Assembly: GCF_038502225.1 (NCBI RefSeq) | Contig: NC_091311.1 | Coordinates: 37,352,072-37,416,071 of the forward strand | Source of the DNA: Cherax quadricarinatus | Taxonomy: Eukaryota; Arthropoda; Malacostraca; Decapoda; Parastacidae | Direction of reading: 5' to 3' | DNA: 64,000 nucleotides | Part shown: positions 1 to 9,625 of the stretch, in pieces | Position numbering within the stretch: the stretch's first letter is position 1 | Layout of the letters: every line of letters begins with the position of its first letter | Notes under the pieces: model-generated | Told to the model about the DNA's origin: nothing | The model's database searches: none | The model's input: the letters and a program-made list of their open reading frames with translations, nothing else | Translations under genes and position numbers: made by a program

Positions 1-1055
1 AAGTAGTAGTGGTGGTGGTTATGGAGGTAGTGGTGGTGAAGGTGGTGGTGGTGGAAGTAGTGGTGGTTGTAGTAGTAGTAGTAGTGGTGGTGGTTATGGA
101 GGTAGTGGTGGTGGAGGTGGTGGTGGTGGAGGTAGTGGTGGTGGTAGTAGTAGTAGTGGTGGTGGTGGTGGTGGTGGTGGAGGTAGTGGTGGTGGTGGTG
201 GTGGAGGTAGTGGTGGTGGAGGTAGTGGTGGTGGTGGTGGTGGAGGTAGTGGTGGTGGAGGTAGTGGTGGTGGTGGTGGTGGAGGTAGTGGTGGTGGTGG
301 TGGTGGTGGTGGTGGTGGTGGAGGTGGTAGTGGTGGAGGTGGTGGAGGTAGTAGTGGTGGAGGTGGTAGTGGTGGAGGTAGTAGTGGTGGAGGTAGTAGT
401 GGTGGAGATAATGGTGGTGGAGGTAGTAGTGGTGGAGGTAATGGTGGTGGTAGTTGTGGTAGTGGTGGTGGTAGTGGTGGTAGTGGTGGTGATGGTGGTG
501 GTAGTTGTGGTAGTGGTGGTGGTGGTTGTGATGGTGGTTGTGATGGTGGTAGTGGTGTTGGTAGTTGTGGTGGTAGTTGTGGTGGTATTGATGGTAGTGG
601 TGGTGGTGGTGATGGTAGTGGTTGTAGTGGTAGTGGTGGTTGTGGTGGTGGCAGTGATGGTTGTGATGGTGGTAGTGGTGGTGATAGTGGTGGAGGTAGT
701 GGTGGTGGTAGTGGTGGTGGTAGTGGTGGTGGTAGTGGTGGTGGTAGTGGTGGTGATAGTGGTGGTGATAGTGGTACTGGTGGTGGCTGCAGTGGTGGTG
801 GTAGTGGTAGTGGTGGTAGTGGTGATGGCGGTAGTGGTAGTGGTGGTAGTGGTTGTGGTAGTGGTGGTAGTGGTGTTAGTGGTAGTGGTGGTAGTGATGT
901 TAGTGATAGTGGTGGTGGTAGTGGTGGTAGTGGTAGTAGTGGTGGTAGTAGTGGTGGTAGTAGTGGTGGTAGTAGTGGTGGTAGCAGTGGTGGTAGTGGT
1001 GGTAGTAGTGGTGACAGTAGTGGTGGTAGTGGTGGTGGTAGTTATGGTGGTAGGA
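1..1055. repeat. (GTG/GTA)n trinucleotide block
   Basis: A trinucleotide array of GGT, GGA, AGT and TGT steps runs from the window edge for about 1 kb. It keeps one frame open and reads as poly-Val with scattered Glu, Met, Ile and Ala. That composition is a by-product of the repeat, not a protein. The left end lies outside the window, so full length is unknown. The array becomes more diverged toward its right end. Confidence 0.97.
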
Positions 1056-1077
1056 GAATGTAGGTTGGTAGAGGGTA

Positions 1078-1160
1078 CGAAGAGGAGAAGGGGAGGGAAG
1101 TCTAGGGAAAAGAAGGGAAGGGGAGGGGAGGGAAGGGGAGGGAAGGGGAAGGGGGACGAG
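1078..1160 (+). repeat. G-rich purine tract
   Basis: The plus strand is almost pure purine, with many runs of three to five G separated by one to four bases (GGGGAGGGGAGGGAAGGGG and similar). This meets the usual sequence rule for an intramolecular G-quadruplex on the plus strand. It directly follows the trinucleotide block. Confidence 0.7.
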
Positions 1161-1405
1161 AAGCCCCACACGCACACAATAACCAGACAATGACATATTT
1201 TGAGGAAAATTGGAGGCGCACATCAGCTGTGGGAATAGGAGGGGAGGACCCACTAAAATTAGGTGAAATTGGATCCGTCACTCAGGCAGCCACCAGGGTA
1301 ATAGTTAACTATTGCTGGTGTCCCATGGATAGTTCACTATGGTTGGTTTTCCTTGGATTACCCTCTCATTTTCTCTTTCATTCCGTTTTCCTCCCACCTG
1401 AGCTC

Positions 1406-1406
<1 letters not shown>
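1161..1406. other. unassigned sequence
   Basis: No coding region, repeat family or RNA is recognised here. A 102-codon plus-strand frame (1190-1498) ends in the (AAT)n array as poly-Ile/Leu and has no domain I can name. Confidence 0.5.
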
Positions 1407-1449
<43 letters not shown>

Positions 1450-1480
1450 GTTATTATTATTAGTAGTAGTAGTAGTATTA
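1407..1480. repeat. (AAT)n then (AGT)n microsatellite
   Basis: About 14 AAT units switch to ATT and then AGT steps. A similar ATT-to-AGT switch occurs at 45990-46128, so this compound microsatellite type is present at least twice. Confidence 0.95.
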
Positions 1481-1540
1481 TCCAACGTATCCCCCTAATA
1501 ACTATGTCACACTTTCATCTTGAGTTTACAGCCCATATCC

Positions 1541-1671
1541 TAGGTTAGGTTGGGTTAGGCTAGTTTAAGAATGGTTTGGTAAGGTTAGGTAAGTTTGGGT
1601 TAGGTTAGGTTAGGTTAGGTTAGGTTAGGTTAGGTTAGGTTAGGTTAGGTAAGTTTGGGTTAGGTTAGGTT
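1541..1671 (+). repeat. interstitial TTAGG telomere-type repeat
   Basis: Tandem TTAGG pentamers, the ancestral arthropod telomere repeat, occupy most of this block. About ten uninterrupted units lie at 1599-1650. Decayed variants (TTGGG, AAGTTTGGG) sit on both sides. The block is inside unrelated sequence, so it is interstitial and not a chromosome end. Confidence 0.9.
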
Positions 1672-1891
1672 GCAACGGAATAACTATAAATATAAGATAA
1701 GAGATAAATAAAACAATCTGTAGCGCGAACATAAATCGGACAGCCACTCTGGGCGGTTTATGTAAAACAGTCATATTTCAACTGTTCAAGGCTCGGTCAA
1801 CAGTGACTCATTTGACTGTTTTTACGACAGTGCAACAATGTCTGTGGTTAAGAAGACAGACTAAACAATCACAGGTTATATACATCGAGTA

Positions 1892-1898
<7 letters not shown>
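1672..1898. other. unassigned sequence
   Basis: Contains a short AAGATAAGAGATAAATAAA stretch and otherwise nothing recognisable. No coding frame or family similarity is evident. Confidence 0.5.

Positions 1899-1951
<53 letters not shown>
1899..1951. repeat. (AT)n microsatellite, left flank of TIR element copy 1
   Basis: Uninterrupted AT dinucleotides stop exactly where the terminal inverted repeat of the 389-bp element begins. Confidence 0.95.
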
Positions 1952-1955
<4 letters not shown>

Positions 1956-2339
1956 GTGCCGAATATGTAAAACTGGTCAATTAGTAAGAACTCATTTAAA
2001 ATTAAGTCCTTTCTAAAAATTTCTCTTATACGTTTAAAGATATATTTTTTCATTAATGTTAATGTAAAAAATTTTAATTTTGCTCCAAAAGAATCTTAGA
2101 AAACTTACCTAACCTTATTATAACAAGAACAATTTATTTTAGCCTAACCCAACTAAATATATTTTAGATTTGTTTACAGTAATTTAATACTAAACAAACA
2201 CAGTGAAATATATTTTTTTCGTTAGGTTAAGAATGATTTTGGCGAAATTATTGCATACACAAATTTTCACTTGTCCTATATGGCAAGATGAGCGTTGCTA
2301 TTTAAGCCAAGATCGCAAGTTCTGCCTATTCGGCACGAC

Positions 2340-2340
<1 letters not shown>
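1952..2340 (+). mobile_element. 389-bp TIR element (MITE-like), copy 1
   Basis: The element starts with TGTCGTGCCGAATA and ends with the reverse complement of the same 14 bases, so it has true terminal inverted repeats. The similarity continues imperfectly for about ten more bases. The interior is AT-rich and codes for nothing convincing. (AT)n arrays abut both ends. Copies at 3929-4317 and 12454-12843 are nearly identical, and a diverged inverted copy lies at 31195-31570. Small size, TIRs, absence of coding and TA-rich flanks fit a non-autonomous DNA transposon with TA target preference (Tc1/mariner-like). The superfamily is inference because any TA duplication is hidden in the arrays. Confidence 0.8.

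Positions 2341-2408
<68 letters not shown>
2341..2408. repeat. (AT)n microsatellite, right flank of TIR element copy 1
   Basis: About 34 AT units directly follow the right terminal inverted repeat. Confidence 0.95.
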
Positions 2409-2410
<2 letters not shown>

Positions 2411-3028
2411 CTCATTGTTCATGGCTTAAAATACTCATGAGATCTGCTGAAAGGTTTGGTGAAGCCTCAATGATCCTCGTGTAGTCGATAGGCTTTAAAC
2501 CTCGTTAACCATCTAATAAGTAACCTAACATGACACTTCATGACACCAGCGTGACACCAGGTGACACCAAACACGACATGTCGTGACACCAGTGACATCA
2601 GCGTGACACCTCGTGACACTAACACAGCTGACACTTCCTGCCGCAGCCAGCTCCTTCAGCACACCTGCTTCTGTAGGTGTTGGGGAATGTGGGGGAGTGT
2701 GGGAAGGAGTGGAGTTGAGTGGGGAGGGGTGTGGGGAGTGGGGCATGGAAGCTGCCAAAGGGATTTAGTCATTACTTATGCAAAATGTAATTGGTGCCCT
2801 GGGCGAAGCGTGCTGCCCAGGTCACAATACCCAGCCCACCATCTACCCCCCCAACTCCAATCATCTTCACTCCCCATCATAATCACCATCTTTCCCCCCT
2901 CCACAATTCCTCCCCCATGTTATTGTTAACCTCAGAAGCTGCCGGAGCTGATAAATCCTTCCTGAAATGCTTCATCATAACCTCAATAACAAAAGGCACA
3001 ATACCGTGTCTGGCACAATACAAAACCC
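2409..3028. other. unassigned, with degenerate GTGACACC repeats
   Basis: Positions 2525-2640 hold scattered GTGACACCA/TGACACT repeats around the palindrome CGACATGTCG. A stretch at 2476-2505 (GTGTAGTCGATAG then TTTAAACCTC) recurs at 5075-5100, so both belong to an unnamed dispersed repeat. The overlapping short frames have no recognisable domain. Confidence 0.5.
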
Positions 3029-3170
3029 GCACATGGGAGACCGGAGCTTAACACGACGTTTCGGTCCAACCTGGACCATTTACACAGTCACACTCTGTGA
3101 CTTTGTAAATGGCTCCAGTTGGACCGAAACGTCGTGGTAAGCTCCACTCTCCTATGTGCTGGTAATTTGT
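3029..3170. mobile_element. PLE-end foldback with two hammerhead-like motifs
   Basis: Two copies of a roughly 60-base sequence face each other, minus at 3030-3092 and plus at 3098-3165. Each has a GGTCC/GGACC-type stem followed by GAAACGTC, the arrangement seen at the ends of Penelope-like elements elsewhere in this window. A related single copy lies at 52625-52812. Stem I in the plus copy is damaged (TGAC opposite GTGG instead of GTCA), so it is probably inactive. Confidence 0.6.
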
Positions 3171-3253
3171 GTATTAATGATAAACCTTATTATCTCGCTG
3201 AAGTCTCCCAGCTCAGACTAACACATTTCAACACCACATACGAGGTACGTCCT

Positions 3254-3320
3254 GTTTATCTGGAGTTTATCTGGAGAGAGTTCCGGGGGTCAGCGCCCCC
3301 GCCTGTGACCAGGCCTCCTT
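3254..3320 (-). mobile_element. LINE-A 3' tail fragment
   Basis: Matches the 3' end of LINE family A (reverse complement of the CCGGAACTCTCTCCAGGTA region at 38980-39015), including two terminal CTGGAGTTTAT-type units. It is joined directly to the SINE on its right, so this is either a chimeric retrocopy or a chance adjacency. Confidence 0.7.
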
Positions 3321-3506
3321 AGGTCAGTGTCCCAGGATGCGACCCACACCAGTCCACTAACACCCAGGTACCCATTTTACTGATGGGGAACATAGACAAC
3401 AGGTGGAAAGAAACACGTCCAATGTTTCTACTCTGGCTGGGAATCGAACCCAGGCCCTCACCGTGTGAAGCGAGAGCGTTAACCACCAGGCCACCAGAGC
3501 TGTGTG
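3321..3506 (-). mobile_element. tRNA-derived SINE, 3'-truncated
   Basis: On the minus strand the element begins GCTCTGGTGGCCTGGTGG and carries GGTTCGATTCC, a perfect RNA polymerase III B box, about 50 bases on. A body ending near CGCATCCTGGGACAC follows. The head resembles a tRNA with A box region TGGCCTGGTGGTTAACG. The same element occurs at 32142-32312 (-) and, with its full 3' end, at 40373-40672 (+). The 3' third is missing here. It is not a functional tRNA gene, because no proper anticodon arm or acceptor pairing is evident. Confidence 0.85.
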
Positions 3507-3844
3507 ATGTACTATAACAGATCAACACATCCAGCTTCTGTTCTCACTGTGTAACTGTCGTATAGAATAATGCAGCCCCACACTGTTAGTTTTCCAATTA
3601 TTTTTAATGAAAAAATGATAAATATGACACCTTCATTAAAATCCATAATATTACCAACTTCTACTCTTTTTAACCCCCAAAAAAATCCATTTAGTGGTTA
3701 GTTTAATTTTTTTTATAAATGTTAGAAAATCTTTCAGAAACAGGAAAATAATTTGAGATATATTTCTTACCTTTCACCTCTTTTCAAATTACGTATGAAT
3801 TTTTAAAATTTGAAAAAAAAAATAAACGATAAATGAGACCGGTA

Positions 3845-3845
<1 letters not shown>
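3507..3845. other. AT-rich unassigned sequence
   Basis: No coding signal. Positions 3751-3791 are an inverted match to 4951-4993 (TTTGAGATATATTTCTTACC against GGAATATATCTCAAA), so these two points bracket a composite of about 1.2 kb. Confidence 0.5.

Positions 3846-3922
<77 letters not shown>
3846..3922. repeat. (AT)n microsatellite, left flank of TIR element copy 2
   Basis: Nearly pure AT dinucleotides run up to the element edge. Confidence 0.95.
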
Positions 3923-3928
<6 letters not shown>

Positions 3929-4313
3929 GTCGTGCCCAATATGTAAAACTGGTCAATTAGCAAGAACTCATTTAAAATTAAGTCCTTTCTAAAATTTTCT
4001 CTTATACGTTTAAAGATAGATTTTTTTCATTAATGTTGATGTAAAAATTTATAATTTTGCTCCAAAAGAATCTTAGAAAACTTACCTAACCTTATTATAA
4101 CAAGAACAATTTATTTTAGCCTAACCCAACTAAATATATTTTAGATTTGTTTACAATAATTTAATACTAAACAAACACAGTGAAATATATTTTTTTCGTT
4201 AGGTTCAGAATGATTTTGGCGAAATTATTGCATACACAAATTTTCACTTGTCCTATATGGCAAGATGAGCGTTGCTATTTAAGCCAAGATCGCAAGTTCT
4301 GCCTATTCGGCAC

Positions 4314-4317
<4 letters not shown>
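3929..4317 (+). mobile_element. 389-bp TIR element (MITE-like), copy 2
   Basis: Same length and nearly the same sequence as copy 1. The left TIR has one substitution (CGTGCCCAATA) and the right TIR ends TTCGGCACGACA. It is again bounded on both sides by (AT)n. Confidence 0.8.

Positions 4318-4368
<51 letters not shown>
4318..4368. repeat. (AT)n microsatellite, right flank of TIR element copy 2
   Basis: AT units link copy 2 of the TIR element directly to the PLE fragment that follows. Confidence 0.95.
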
Positions 4369-4372
<4 letters not shown>

Positions 4373-4638
4373 AATAAGATCACAGTAAACAGGTAATTTC
4401 AGAATATGCAAAACAACCACTCTGAAAGAATAGAGAAATTCCAAGGGCTTTCGTGACTACTCACATTATCAAGGAACTATGAAAGTAAAGCATCCAAGGA
4501 AGCTATATAAGGGGTCAGGCCAGCACCTCACTATCAGATCCCACAACGGTTAAACACCTGACGCACGCCGACCCAACTGGACAGGTCCTTTGCACAACTC
4601 ACCCACAAACTATTCTACCCAAGAAAATTTAAAAATTA

Positions 4639-4854
4639 TTATTTGTCCAGTGTATTATTAAATTCTTCCCAAATTCTATTAATTATAAATGGATCTAATT
4701 TATATAAACCAAAGGAAATATTCATATTATTGTCAAAACTGCTTTTTATGAAACAAGATTCAATTATATTCCTGTCGACCATGGACTTGCTTGATACTAC
4801 TTTCTCAACTTTTTGAAAATCAATTGGATGGTTAAAATCTCTTACATGAATAAA
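4639..4854 (-). pseudogene. PLE endonuclease C-terminus, remnant
   Basis: An open stretch of 71 codons ends at a stop at 4639-4641. It reads FIHVRDFNHPIDFQKVEKVV at the start and later has RNIIESCFIK and ISFGLYKLDPF. This is the region after the GIY-YIG core in Penelope-like proteins (an H/N-HPIDF block followed by an R-IIES helix). The RT and the endonuclease catalytic segment are absent, so the fragment cannot act alone. Its low similarity to the 7.6-kb and 57-kb PLE C-termini indicates a different subfamily. Confidence 0.75.
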
Positions 4855-4861
4855 TATATAG

Positions 4862-4899
4862 TTCCTTGATAATGTGAGTAGTCACGAAAGCGCTTGGAA
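4862..4899 (+). ncRNA. hammerhead-like motif (PLE end)
   Basis: In order: stem I TTCC, core TTGATAA, one extra T, stem II GTGA/TCAC with loop GTAG, GAAA, palindrome AGCGCT (sharing the last A of GAAA), T as the UH position, and closing stem GGAA. The fold is the minimal hammerhead arrangement. Core positions differ from CUGANGA, so activity is uncertain. The opposed copy (4439-4476, minus) has a broken palindrome. Confidence 0.55.
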
Positions 4900-4936
4900 T
4901 TTCTCTATTCTTTCAGAGTGGTTGTTTTACATATAC

Positions 4937-5469
4937 ATATATATATATATAATTTAAAAAGAGGTGAAATGGAAGGAATATATCTCAAATTATGTTTATT
5001 TAATCCCTGTTTTTAGGGATTACGACATTCTTCTCTGGCGGTGGTGTGGTTACTTGCTGTCTCAGTAACCCTAGTGTAGTCGATAGAGTTTAAACCTCAG
5101 TAAGCAACTATTCAAGGGAGATAGGTACCCTTGATGCTTTGGAAGGAGGGCTCTTGATCCGGAGAACTGGAACTACCTTTCCATTAGATCAAACATGATA
5201 TTCCTACCATTTCTTTCCCCCCTCTCCCCCAGGTGTTGCATGATTCCTACGGGTTTAACGCTTCCCAAAAGCATTATATGACAGACACCAGAGGAAGTCT
5301 ACCAGAACCAGTGAGAATACGTTAAATTTACATCCAACGTAATATTACTCTAAATTTACAACTAACGTAATATTACGTTAAATTTACAACCAAACGAGGA
5401 AGATAACGATAATACGCTCTGTTTATGATACTGCAAGAAGGGCTTTACGAATTGGTAATTTCAGATAAA
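4937..5469. other. unassigned, small AT-rich repeats
   Basis: Positions 5314-5392 hold short tandem AACGTAATATTA/TAAATTTACAACC units. Positions 5060-5100 repeat the unnamed dispersed sequence at 2476-2505. No gene is seen. Confidence 0.45.
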
Positions 5470-5832
5470 TAACTAGGAACAGATGATTACAACCAGACAC
5501 CAGACATACAGAGGGACAAACTGGAAGTGAATCTGGAAAAGCTACAGAGATGCTCAGACAAGTGGTTGCTATAGTTCAACCTCAGCATGTGCAGAGCTAC
5601 GAGAATGATGGATTGGGGAGAAGACCAGACACGGAGTACAGCTCAGGAGTTACCATAATACCGAGAATGTCACCAGAGGCGCACCATTTCTGAGGCTAGG
5701 AGGGGGACGCTAGTAAGTATTCGGAACAGTGTTACAATATGATAGATCAGGCTAGGAATATGTGCAGGCGTTTTATAGTGATAAGGTGAGGCCAGGAGCC
5801 GTGACTCGAACCCTGCTGTTGAAACAAGGCGA
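5470..5832 (+). pseudogene. LINE-C (CR1-like) degenerate 3' fragment
   Basis: Broken reading frames match the region after the RT active site in the better LINE-C copy at 47349-48523: a RDKLEVNLEKLQ-like block, SDKWLL, an FN...CK-like block, and MSPEAH in the position of TSPEAH. The end (AGGCCAGGAGCCGTGACTCG through GGCGAGTATA) is the LINE-C 3' terminus, and it runs into CT and CA dinucleotides. Frameshifts and deletions make it non-coding. Confidence 0.65.
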
Positions 5833-6363
5833 GTATAACTCTCTCTCTCACACACACACGTAAATAAACTGCACAATAGGCCCGCAAATACAGGTACAAC
5901 CGATCTAGAAACTCATTAAGGTGAGAAAGGAGTCAATGTTAAATTTTAATCACCGCATTCCATTCGTTCCCTCCCTTCTCCTACGAATTCTAAAACCCTT
6001 TTCTTTCTTTCTCCCTTTCACTCGTCCCTTCTCAAACCCCTTTCCTTCTCCCCCTCCCCTGCCATTAACTCTTTGATGCCGCAGCGCAGGAAGCCCACGC
6101 ACTCTGTCACGGCGAATTCGTGAGTATTCTTGACTCAGTCACTCGTACTGTCTGTGTGTGTGTGTGTGTGTGTCCGAGTGCGTCTGATTCGCAGATGATG
6201 TCAGGTTCACAAGAAACATTCGAACACATGAACGCTGCAGTTAAATGCAAGATGGATGACCTAGACCGAGCACAAGGATGGAGTGAGTGACCTGTTTAAC
6301 AAGTGAGAGTCAGAGATAGACATAATGAGAAAGGAGGGAAGATCGCCCTGTAATAAGTGGTAC
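5833..6363. other. unassigned, CT-rich part and possible RT scrap
   Basis: Positions 5960-6065 are CT-rich low complexity, and a short (GT)n lies at 6152-6172. At 6183-6260 one frame reads FADDVRFTRNIR, which looks like an RT active-site block of a LINE, but nothing around it extends the match. Confidence 0.4.
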
Positions 6364-6695
6364 TTTGCCAAGGTTGTTTAGGTAAGACATATGCAACAGT
6401 TAGGTATCTTTATTTCGAAACGTTTCGCCTACACAGTAGGCTTCTTCAGTCGAGTACAGCAAAGTTGATAGAAGCAGAAGAGACTTGAAGACGATGTAAT
6501 CAGTCCATCACCTCAAAACTTTAAGGGTGATGGACTGATTACATCGTCTTCAAGTATCTTCTGCTTCTATCAACTTTTCTGTACTCGACTGAAGAAGCCT
6601 ACTGTGTAGGCGAAACGTTTCGAAATAAAGATACCTAACTGTTGCATATGTGTCTTACCTAAACAACCTGTCGGTATTTTATACCATTTTATTGT
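6364..6695. mobile_element. PLE terminus foldback
   Basis: Two opposed copies of a PLE 3' terminus, roughly 6370-6520 (minus) and 6523-6695 (plus), make an almost perfect palindrome around a short centre. The plus copy ends with CTGTCGGTATTTTATACC, the terminus also seen at the left edge of the 57-kb PLE. Each arm holds a hammerhead-like motif (6415-6453 minus, 6585-6623 plus). No protein-coding part remains. Confidence 0.75.
6585..6623 (+). ncRNA. hammerhead-like motif (PLE end)
   Basis: Stem I TCGA, core CTGAAGA (fits CUGANGA exactly), one unpaired A, stem II GCCTAC/GTAGGC with loop TGT, GAAA, then CGT closing a tiny stem III, U as the cleavage-site base, and TCGA closing stem I. The palindrome ACGT as stem III is the kind thought to need dimerisation. 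The extra A before stem II is a departure from the textbook core. A mirror copy lies at 6415-6453. Confidence 0.65.
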
Positions 6696-7219
6696 TCACT
6701 TTGCCAAGGAGAGAAGTTGGAAACGAATAGTTGTCCAGGTAATTGGTGTTAACTGTTGGCTGGATAAACACGTACAGTTATTACAGTACCGTTTATTAAC
6801 AATTGAGACCACTTCTGCGGCAGAAGTGAAACGTTTGTCAGGCAGTGGAGGTTCATTTGTTTAGGGCTTGGGCGGCGGCACTGGCTGTCTCAGTGGAGGA
6901 AGCTGTTAGGATTTAAACTAGAAATAGGTAGAGGTAGGTGTGCGTTTCTTTTTTTTGGAAAAGAATGGCATGTGGTACTGTAGAATTGGGCAATGTTGCC
7001 ATGCCGGTTGTTGGAGGAATGAGGTGGGATTATTGGTCAAAACTGGTCGTGGAATTTTTAGTTATAAGAGAAGCAGCAGAGATAGTGGAGGGGAGGGGAG
7101 AGGGGAGGGAAGGGGAGGGGGATGGGGATGGAGGGGATGAGCAGGGAGAAGAAACTGAGGGAGGTTCTCTGTGTATATGCTACACAAATAGTCTCAGAGC
7201 TAGAAACATGTAAAGTAAA
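6696..7219. other. unassigned sequence
   Basis: Two overlapping plus frames (6938-7213) end in a GGGGAGGGG purine stretch at 7088-7135 and show no domain. No transposon family is recognised. Confidence 0.45.
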
Positions 7220-7862
7220 AGGACACAAGTGCAACTAATGTGACATTAATTGTGGCAACGTTTCGCTCTCCAGGAGCTTTATTAAGCCATTACAAACAAT
7301 ACACGGACACAGAGGGTATATAAAGGCTCAGAGTGAGGTGCAATACTAGTGAGGTACCATTTCGATGTTCACTAGTGGTAGTGGTAGTAGTGGTAGTGAC
7401 AAAAGTAATACAATATGGTAGAGCAATTAATTCGTACATGAGTAAAAGGATATAAAAGCTATTACTTGGGTAACATAAAAATAGGTTGGACAAATATAGA
7501 CTGGAAAGAGGCAGCTCGTTTCAGTGTTCACTCTCTGTAATGTGCTTTGTGTAGTATAACAGGAGAGACTATGTGATGGCAGGGTTTACTGTTTTCAGGA
7601 GGATTCTTGCTAAGACTTCGGAGATGGTGAAGCTGCCGTTGTTTTGTTTAATTGTATTTGAAACAGCGATCAGTGCTGATTCGAGGCACTTGCGTCTGCG
7701 GAAATTAGTTTCTTTGATCACTAAATGGGCGTCTCTGAATTTCATGAGATGATTGGTGGAATTTCGGTGTTGTACACAGGCGTTGTTCAAGTTATCGTTT
7801 CTACATGCGTAAATGTGTTCATTGAGGCGGGTGTCGAGGTTTCTTGCTGTTTCACCTACCAG
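7220..7862 (-). pseudogene. PLE 3' fragment with GIY-YIG endonuclease remnant
   Basis: On the minus strand the frame from about 7862 to 7569 reads LVGETARNLDTRLNEH, then NNACVQHRNSTNHLM, then a roughly 60-residue tail. The first block is the second half of the PLE GIY-YIG domain (compare VGETSRDLQTRISEH in the 57-kb PLE). The first half of the domain and the whole RT are missing. The non-coding tail (7220-7568) contains a short TGGTAG array and ends with a hammerhead-like motif at 7253-7289. Sequence divergence marks a second PLE subfamily. Confidence 0.8.
7253..7289 (-). ncRNA. hammerhead-like motif (PLE end)
   Basis: On the minus strand: stem I TGGC, core TTAATAA, extra A, stem II GCTC/GAGC with a five-base loop, GAAA, CGT, T, closing stem GCCA. 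Stem I differs in sequence from the other copies yet still pairs, which supports the fold. The core lacks C3, G5 and G8 of the hammerhead, so self-cleavage is doubtful for this copy. Confidence 0.5.
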
Positions 7863-7954
7863 CTAGAAACATGATGGGCGAGTTAAGATTAGTTGCAAGT
7901 GCGGAAAGGTTAATTTCTTTTGTAGTAACTGAGACGGGGATTTAATTTGTAGAG

Positions 7955-8033
7955 TCAAGATGTGCCTCCAGAGTGCCACATTCAGGCCTCCGGAGTGCCA
8001 CATTCAAGCCTCCAGAGTGCCACATTCAGGGGG
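7955..8033. repeat. 27-bp tandem repeat, three copies
   Basis: Three near-identical units share the core GAGTGCCACATTCA preceded by GCCTCC. Flanks are unassigned. Confidence 0.85.
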
Positions 8034-8145
8034 TTAAACTTGTTCCACGTTTACAAAAGTAAATGAGAGGAGGTGATGTGAGGTGACACTGTATGTCCAA
8101 GAAAACTTCAATTGTTGCATAACAACAGGTATAAAGATTGAGGGA

Positions 8146-8215
8146 AAACACACACATACACACACACACACACACACACATACACATACACACACATACA
8201 CACACATACACACCC
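8146..8215. repeat. (CA)n microsatellite
   Basis: CA dinucleotides with regular CATACA interruptions toward the right end. Confidence 0.95.
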
Positions 8216-8384
8216 CTGAGTAGAATTTTAAGAGGGAGATGAAAAAAATATTTTAGGTGTGACATGCCGTCCCCTAAACTTGGGCAGGGACTGAGGGAGA
8301 CTTCTTTGGGAGGAAACTATAAAGGCTTGAAGGTAGTATTTCTAAGGGATTTTAACTTTAATCAAATTGACTGGAATTAAACCA

Positions 8385-8492
8385 CGGTACGGGGGGGGGG
8401 GGATTGACCTCGCGGTGAGTGGCTAATCCGTCGGTCTGGAGTTTTACAACTCACCGCGAGTTCAGTAGCCGCCTGTACCGTGGTTTGTTTGC
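8385..8492. mobile_element. small palindromic SINE-like insert
   Basis: Bounded by CCACGGTAC and its reverse complement GTACCGTGG, with an inner pair GCGGTGAGT/ACTCACCGC. GAGTTCAGTAGCC near the right end could be a decayed B box. It interrupts the degenerate LINE-D. A tRNA-like origin is a guess. A poly-G run of 14 lies just inside the left end. Confidence 0.45.
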
Positions 8493-9625
8493 AATCGTGT
8501 CATTACGATTTCGTGAGTCTTGACTGGGAACTAGAGTCAAATGACTTCCTAGAGGTAATCCAGGACATATTTAAAATAGTTTATGATAGAACCAACGAGG
8601 GGAAATGTGCTTGATTGAATTCTGGCCAACAAGGAAACTCTTACTAAAATTTGGGAACATCGTAGCTTGGCACGAGCGATCACAAAAGGATAATTTAACA
8701 CCGATTGGAAGCGTGTAGGTAAAGATAACAGATTTTCGTTCAGCAGATTAAAATGGGTTCAAAGATCACCTGTCATGTGCTGACTGGAGTAACGAAGACA
8801 AATGTCAATATGACAGTTATCTAAATACTATTCATTCTGCCCAAGAAACATATATCTCCCATAGGTAAATAAGACTGAACAAGAGACCTGAAAATCTTTT
8901 AGGGGAAAAGAAATTTTATATAGGCATGTCATTAGAGAAGAAAGTCATCTCTTGAACAAATATATTCTCACTAAATGAGTTATTAAAAAATGGATAAGAA
9001 AACTTAGGGAGACTACAGTTAAAGCTGCGAGACTTAACGAGCTTAACGAGACTACAAATCATGAAGCTTTTTCTAGGTATATAGAATAAAGATTACTGTA
9101 GAGAAAAACAAGTCCCTTAAAACTAACTCTGGATACTTTACTGACAGCGAAAACATGTGCTGGATTTTTAACAGTTATTTCCTTATGGTCTTCAGACAAG
9201 AAGACAAACACAATATCCCACCAATAATATCAGTCACCAATTAAGGCAAAATAAGTCCCCGTATCCCTATAAACTTTTTTTTTACATGTGAATGGGTATC
9301 AGTCATATGTAAAAAATAAAAAAAGTTCATCTGGATATGGAGACCAGTCACATGTGGCGTTCAGGAGGGTCAATATTAGACCCATTGTTCAAAATTTACA
9401 TAAATGAACTTGACGAGGGAACAAGTGACGTGAGTAAATTCACCGCCGACGCAAAAAGTAGGCCGAATAATAAAATATAAGGAATAGACCACTGAATTTC
9501 AATTAGATTTAGACAGGCTAATGTTATAGTCCGAAAAGTGGCAGATGCAGTTCAATGTTGATAAGCACAAAGTCCTCAAACTCGGGAATGTAAATAACCC
9601 TAACACTTATAAGCTAAATAATACA

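Larger units (their letters stand above)
4369..4936 (-). mobile_element. 5'-truncated PLE with inverted terminal arm
   Basis: Arms at 4404-4477 and 4859-4932 are inverted copies of each other, and each contains a hammerhead-like motif. Between them, on the minus strand, lies the C-terminal end of a PLE protein. The layout (3' end in place, 5' truncation, opposed copy of the terminus) repeats that of the larger PLE at 56656-59319. Part of the same terminus recurs at 31648-31710. Confidence 0.75.

Noticed and set aside
9..1193. 394-codon poly-Val frame
   Set aside because: It is the translation of the (GTG/GTA)n trinucleotide block. The other strand and the flanks give no domain.
1541..1671. 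True chromosome end
   Set aside because: The TTAGG block is short, decayed at both sides and embedded in unrelated sequence on both flanks.
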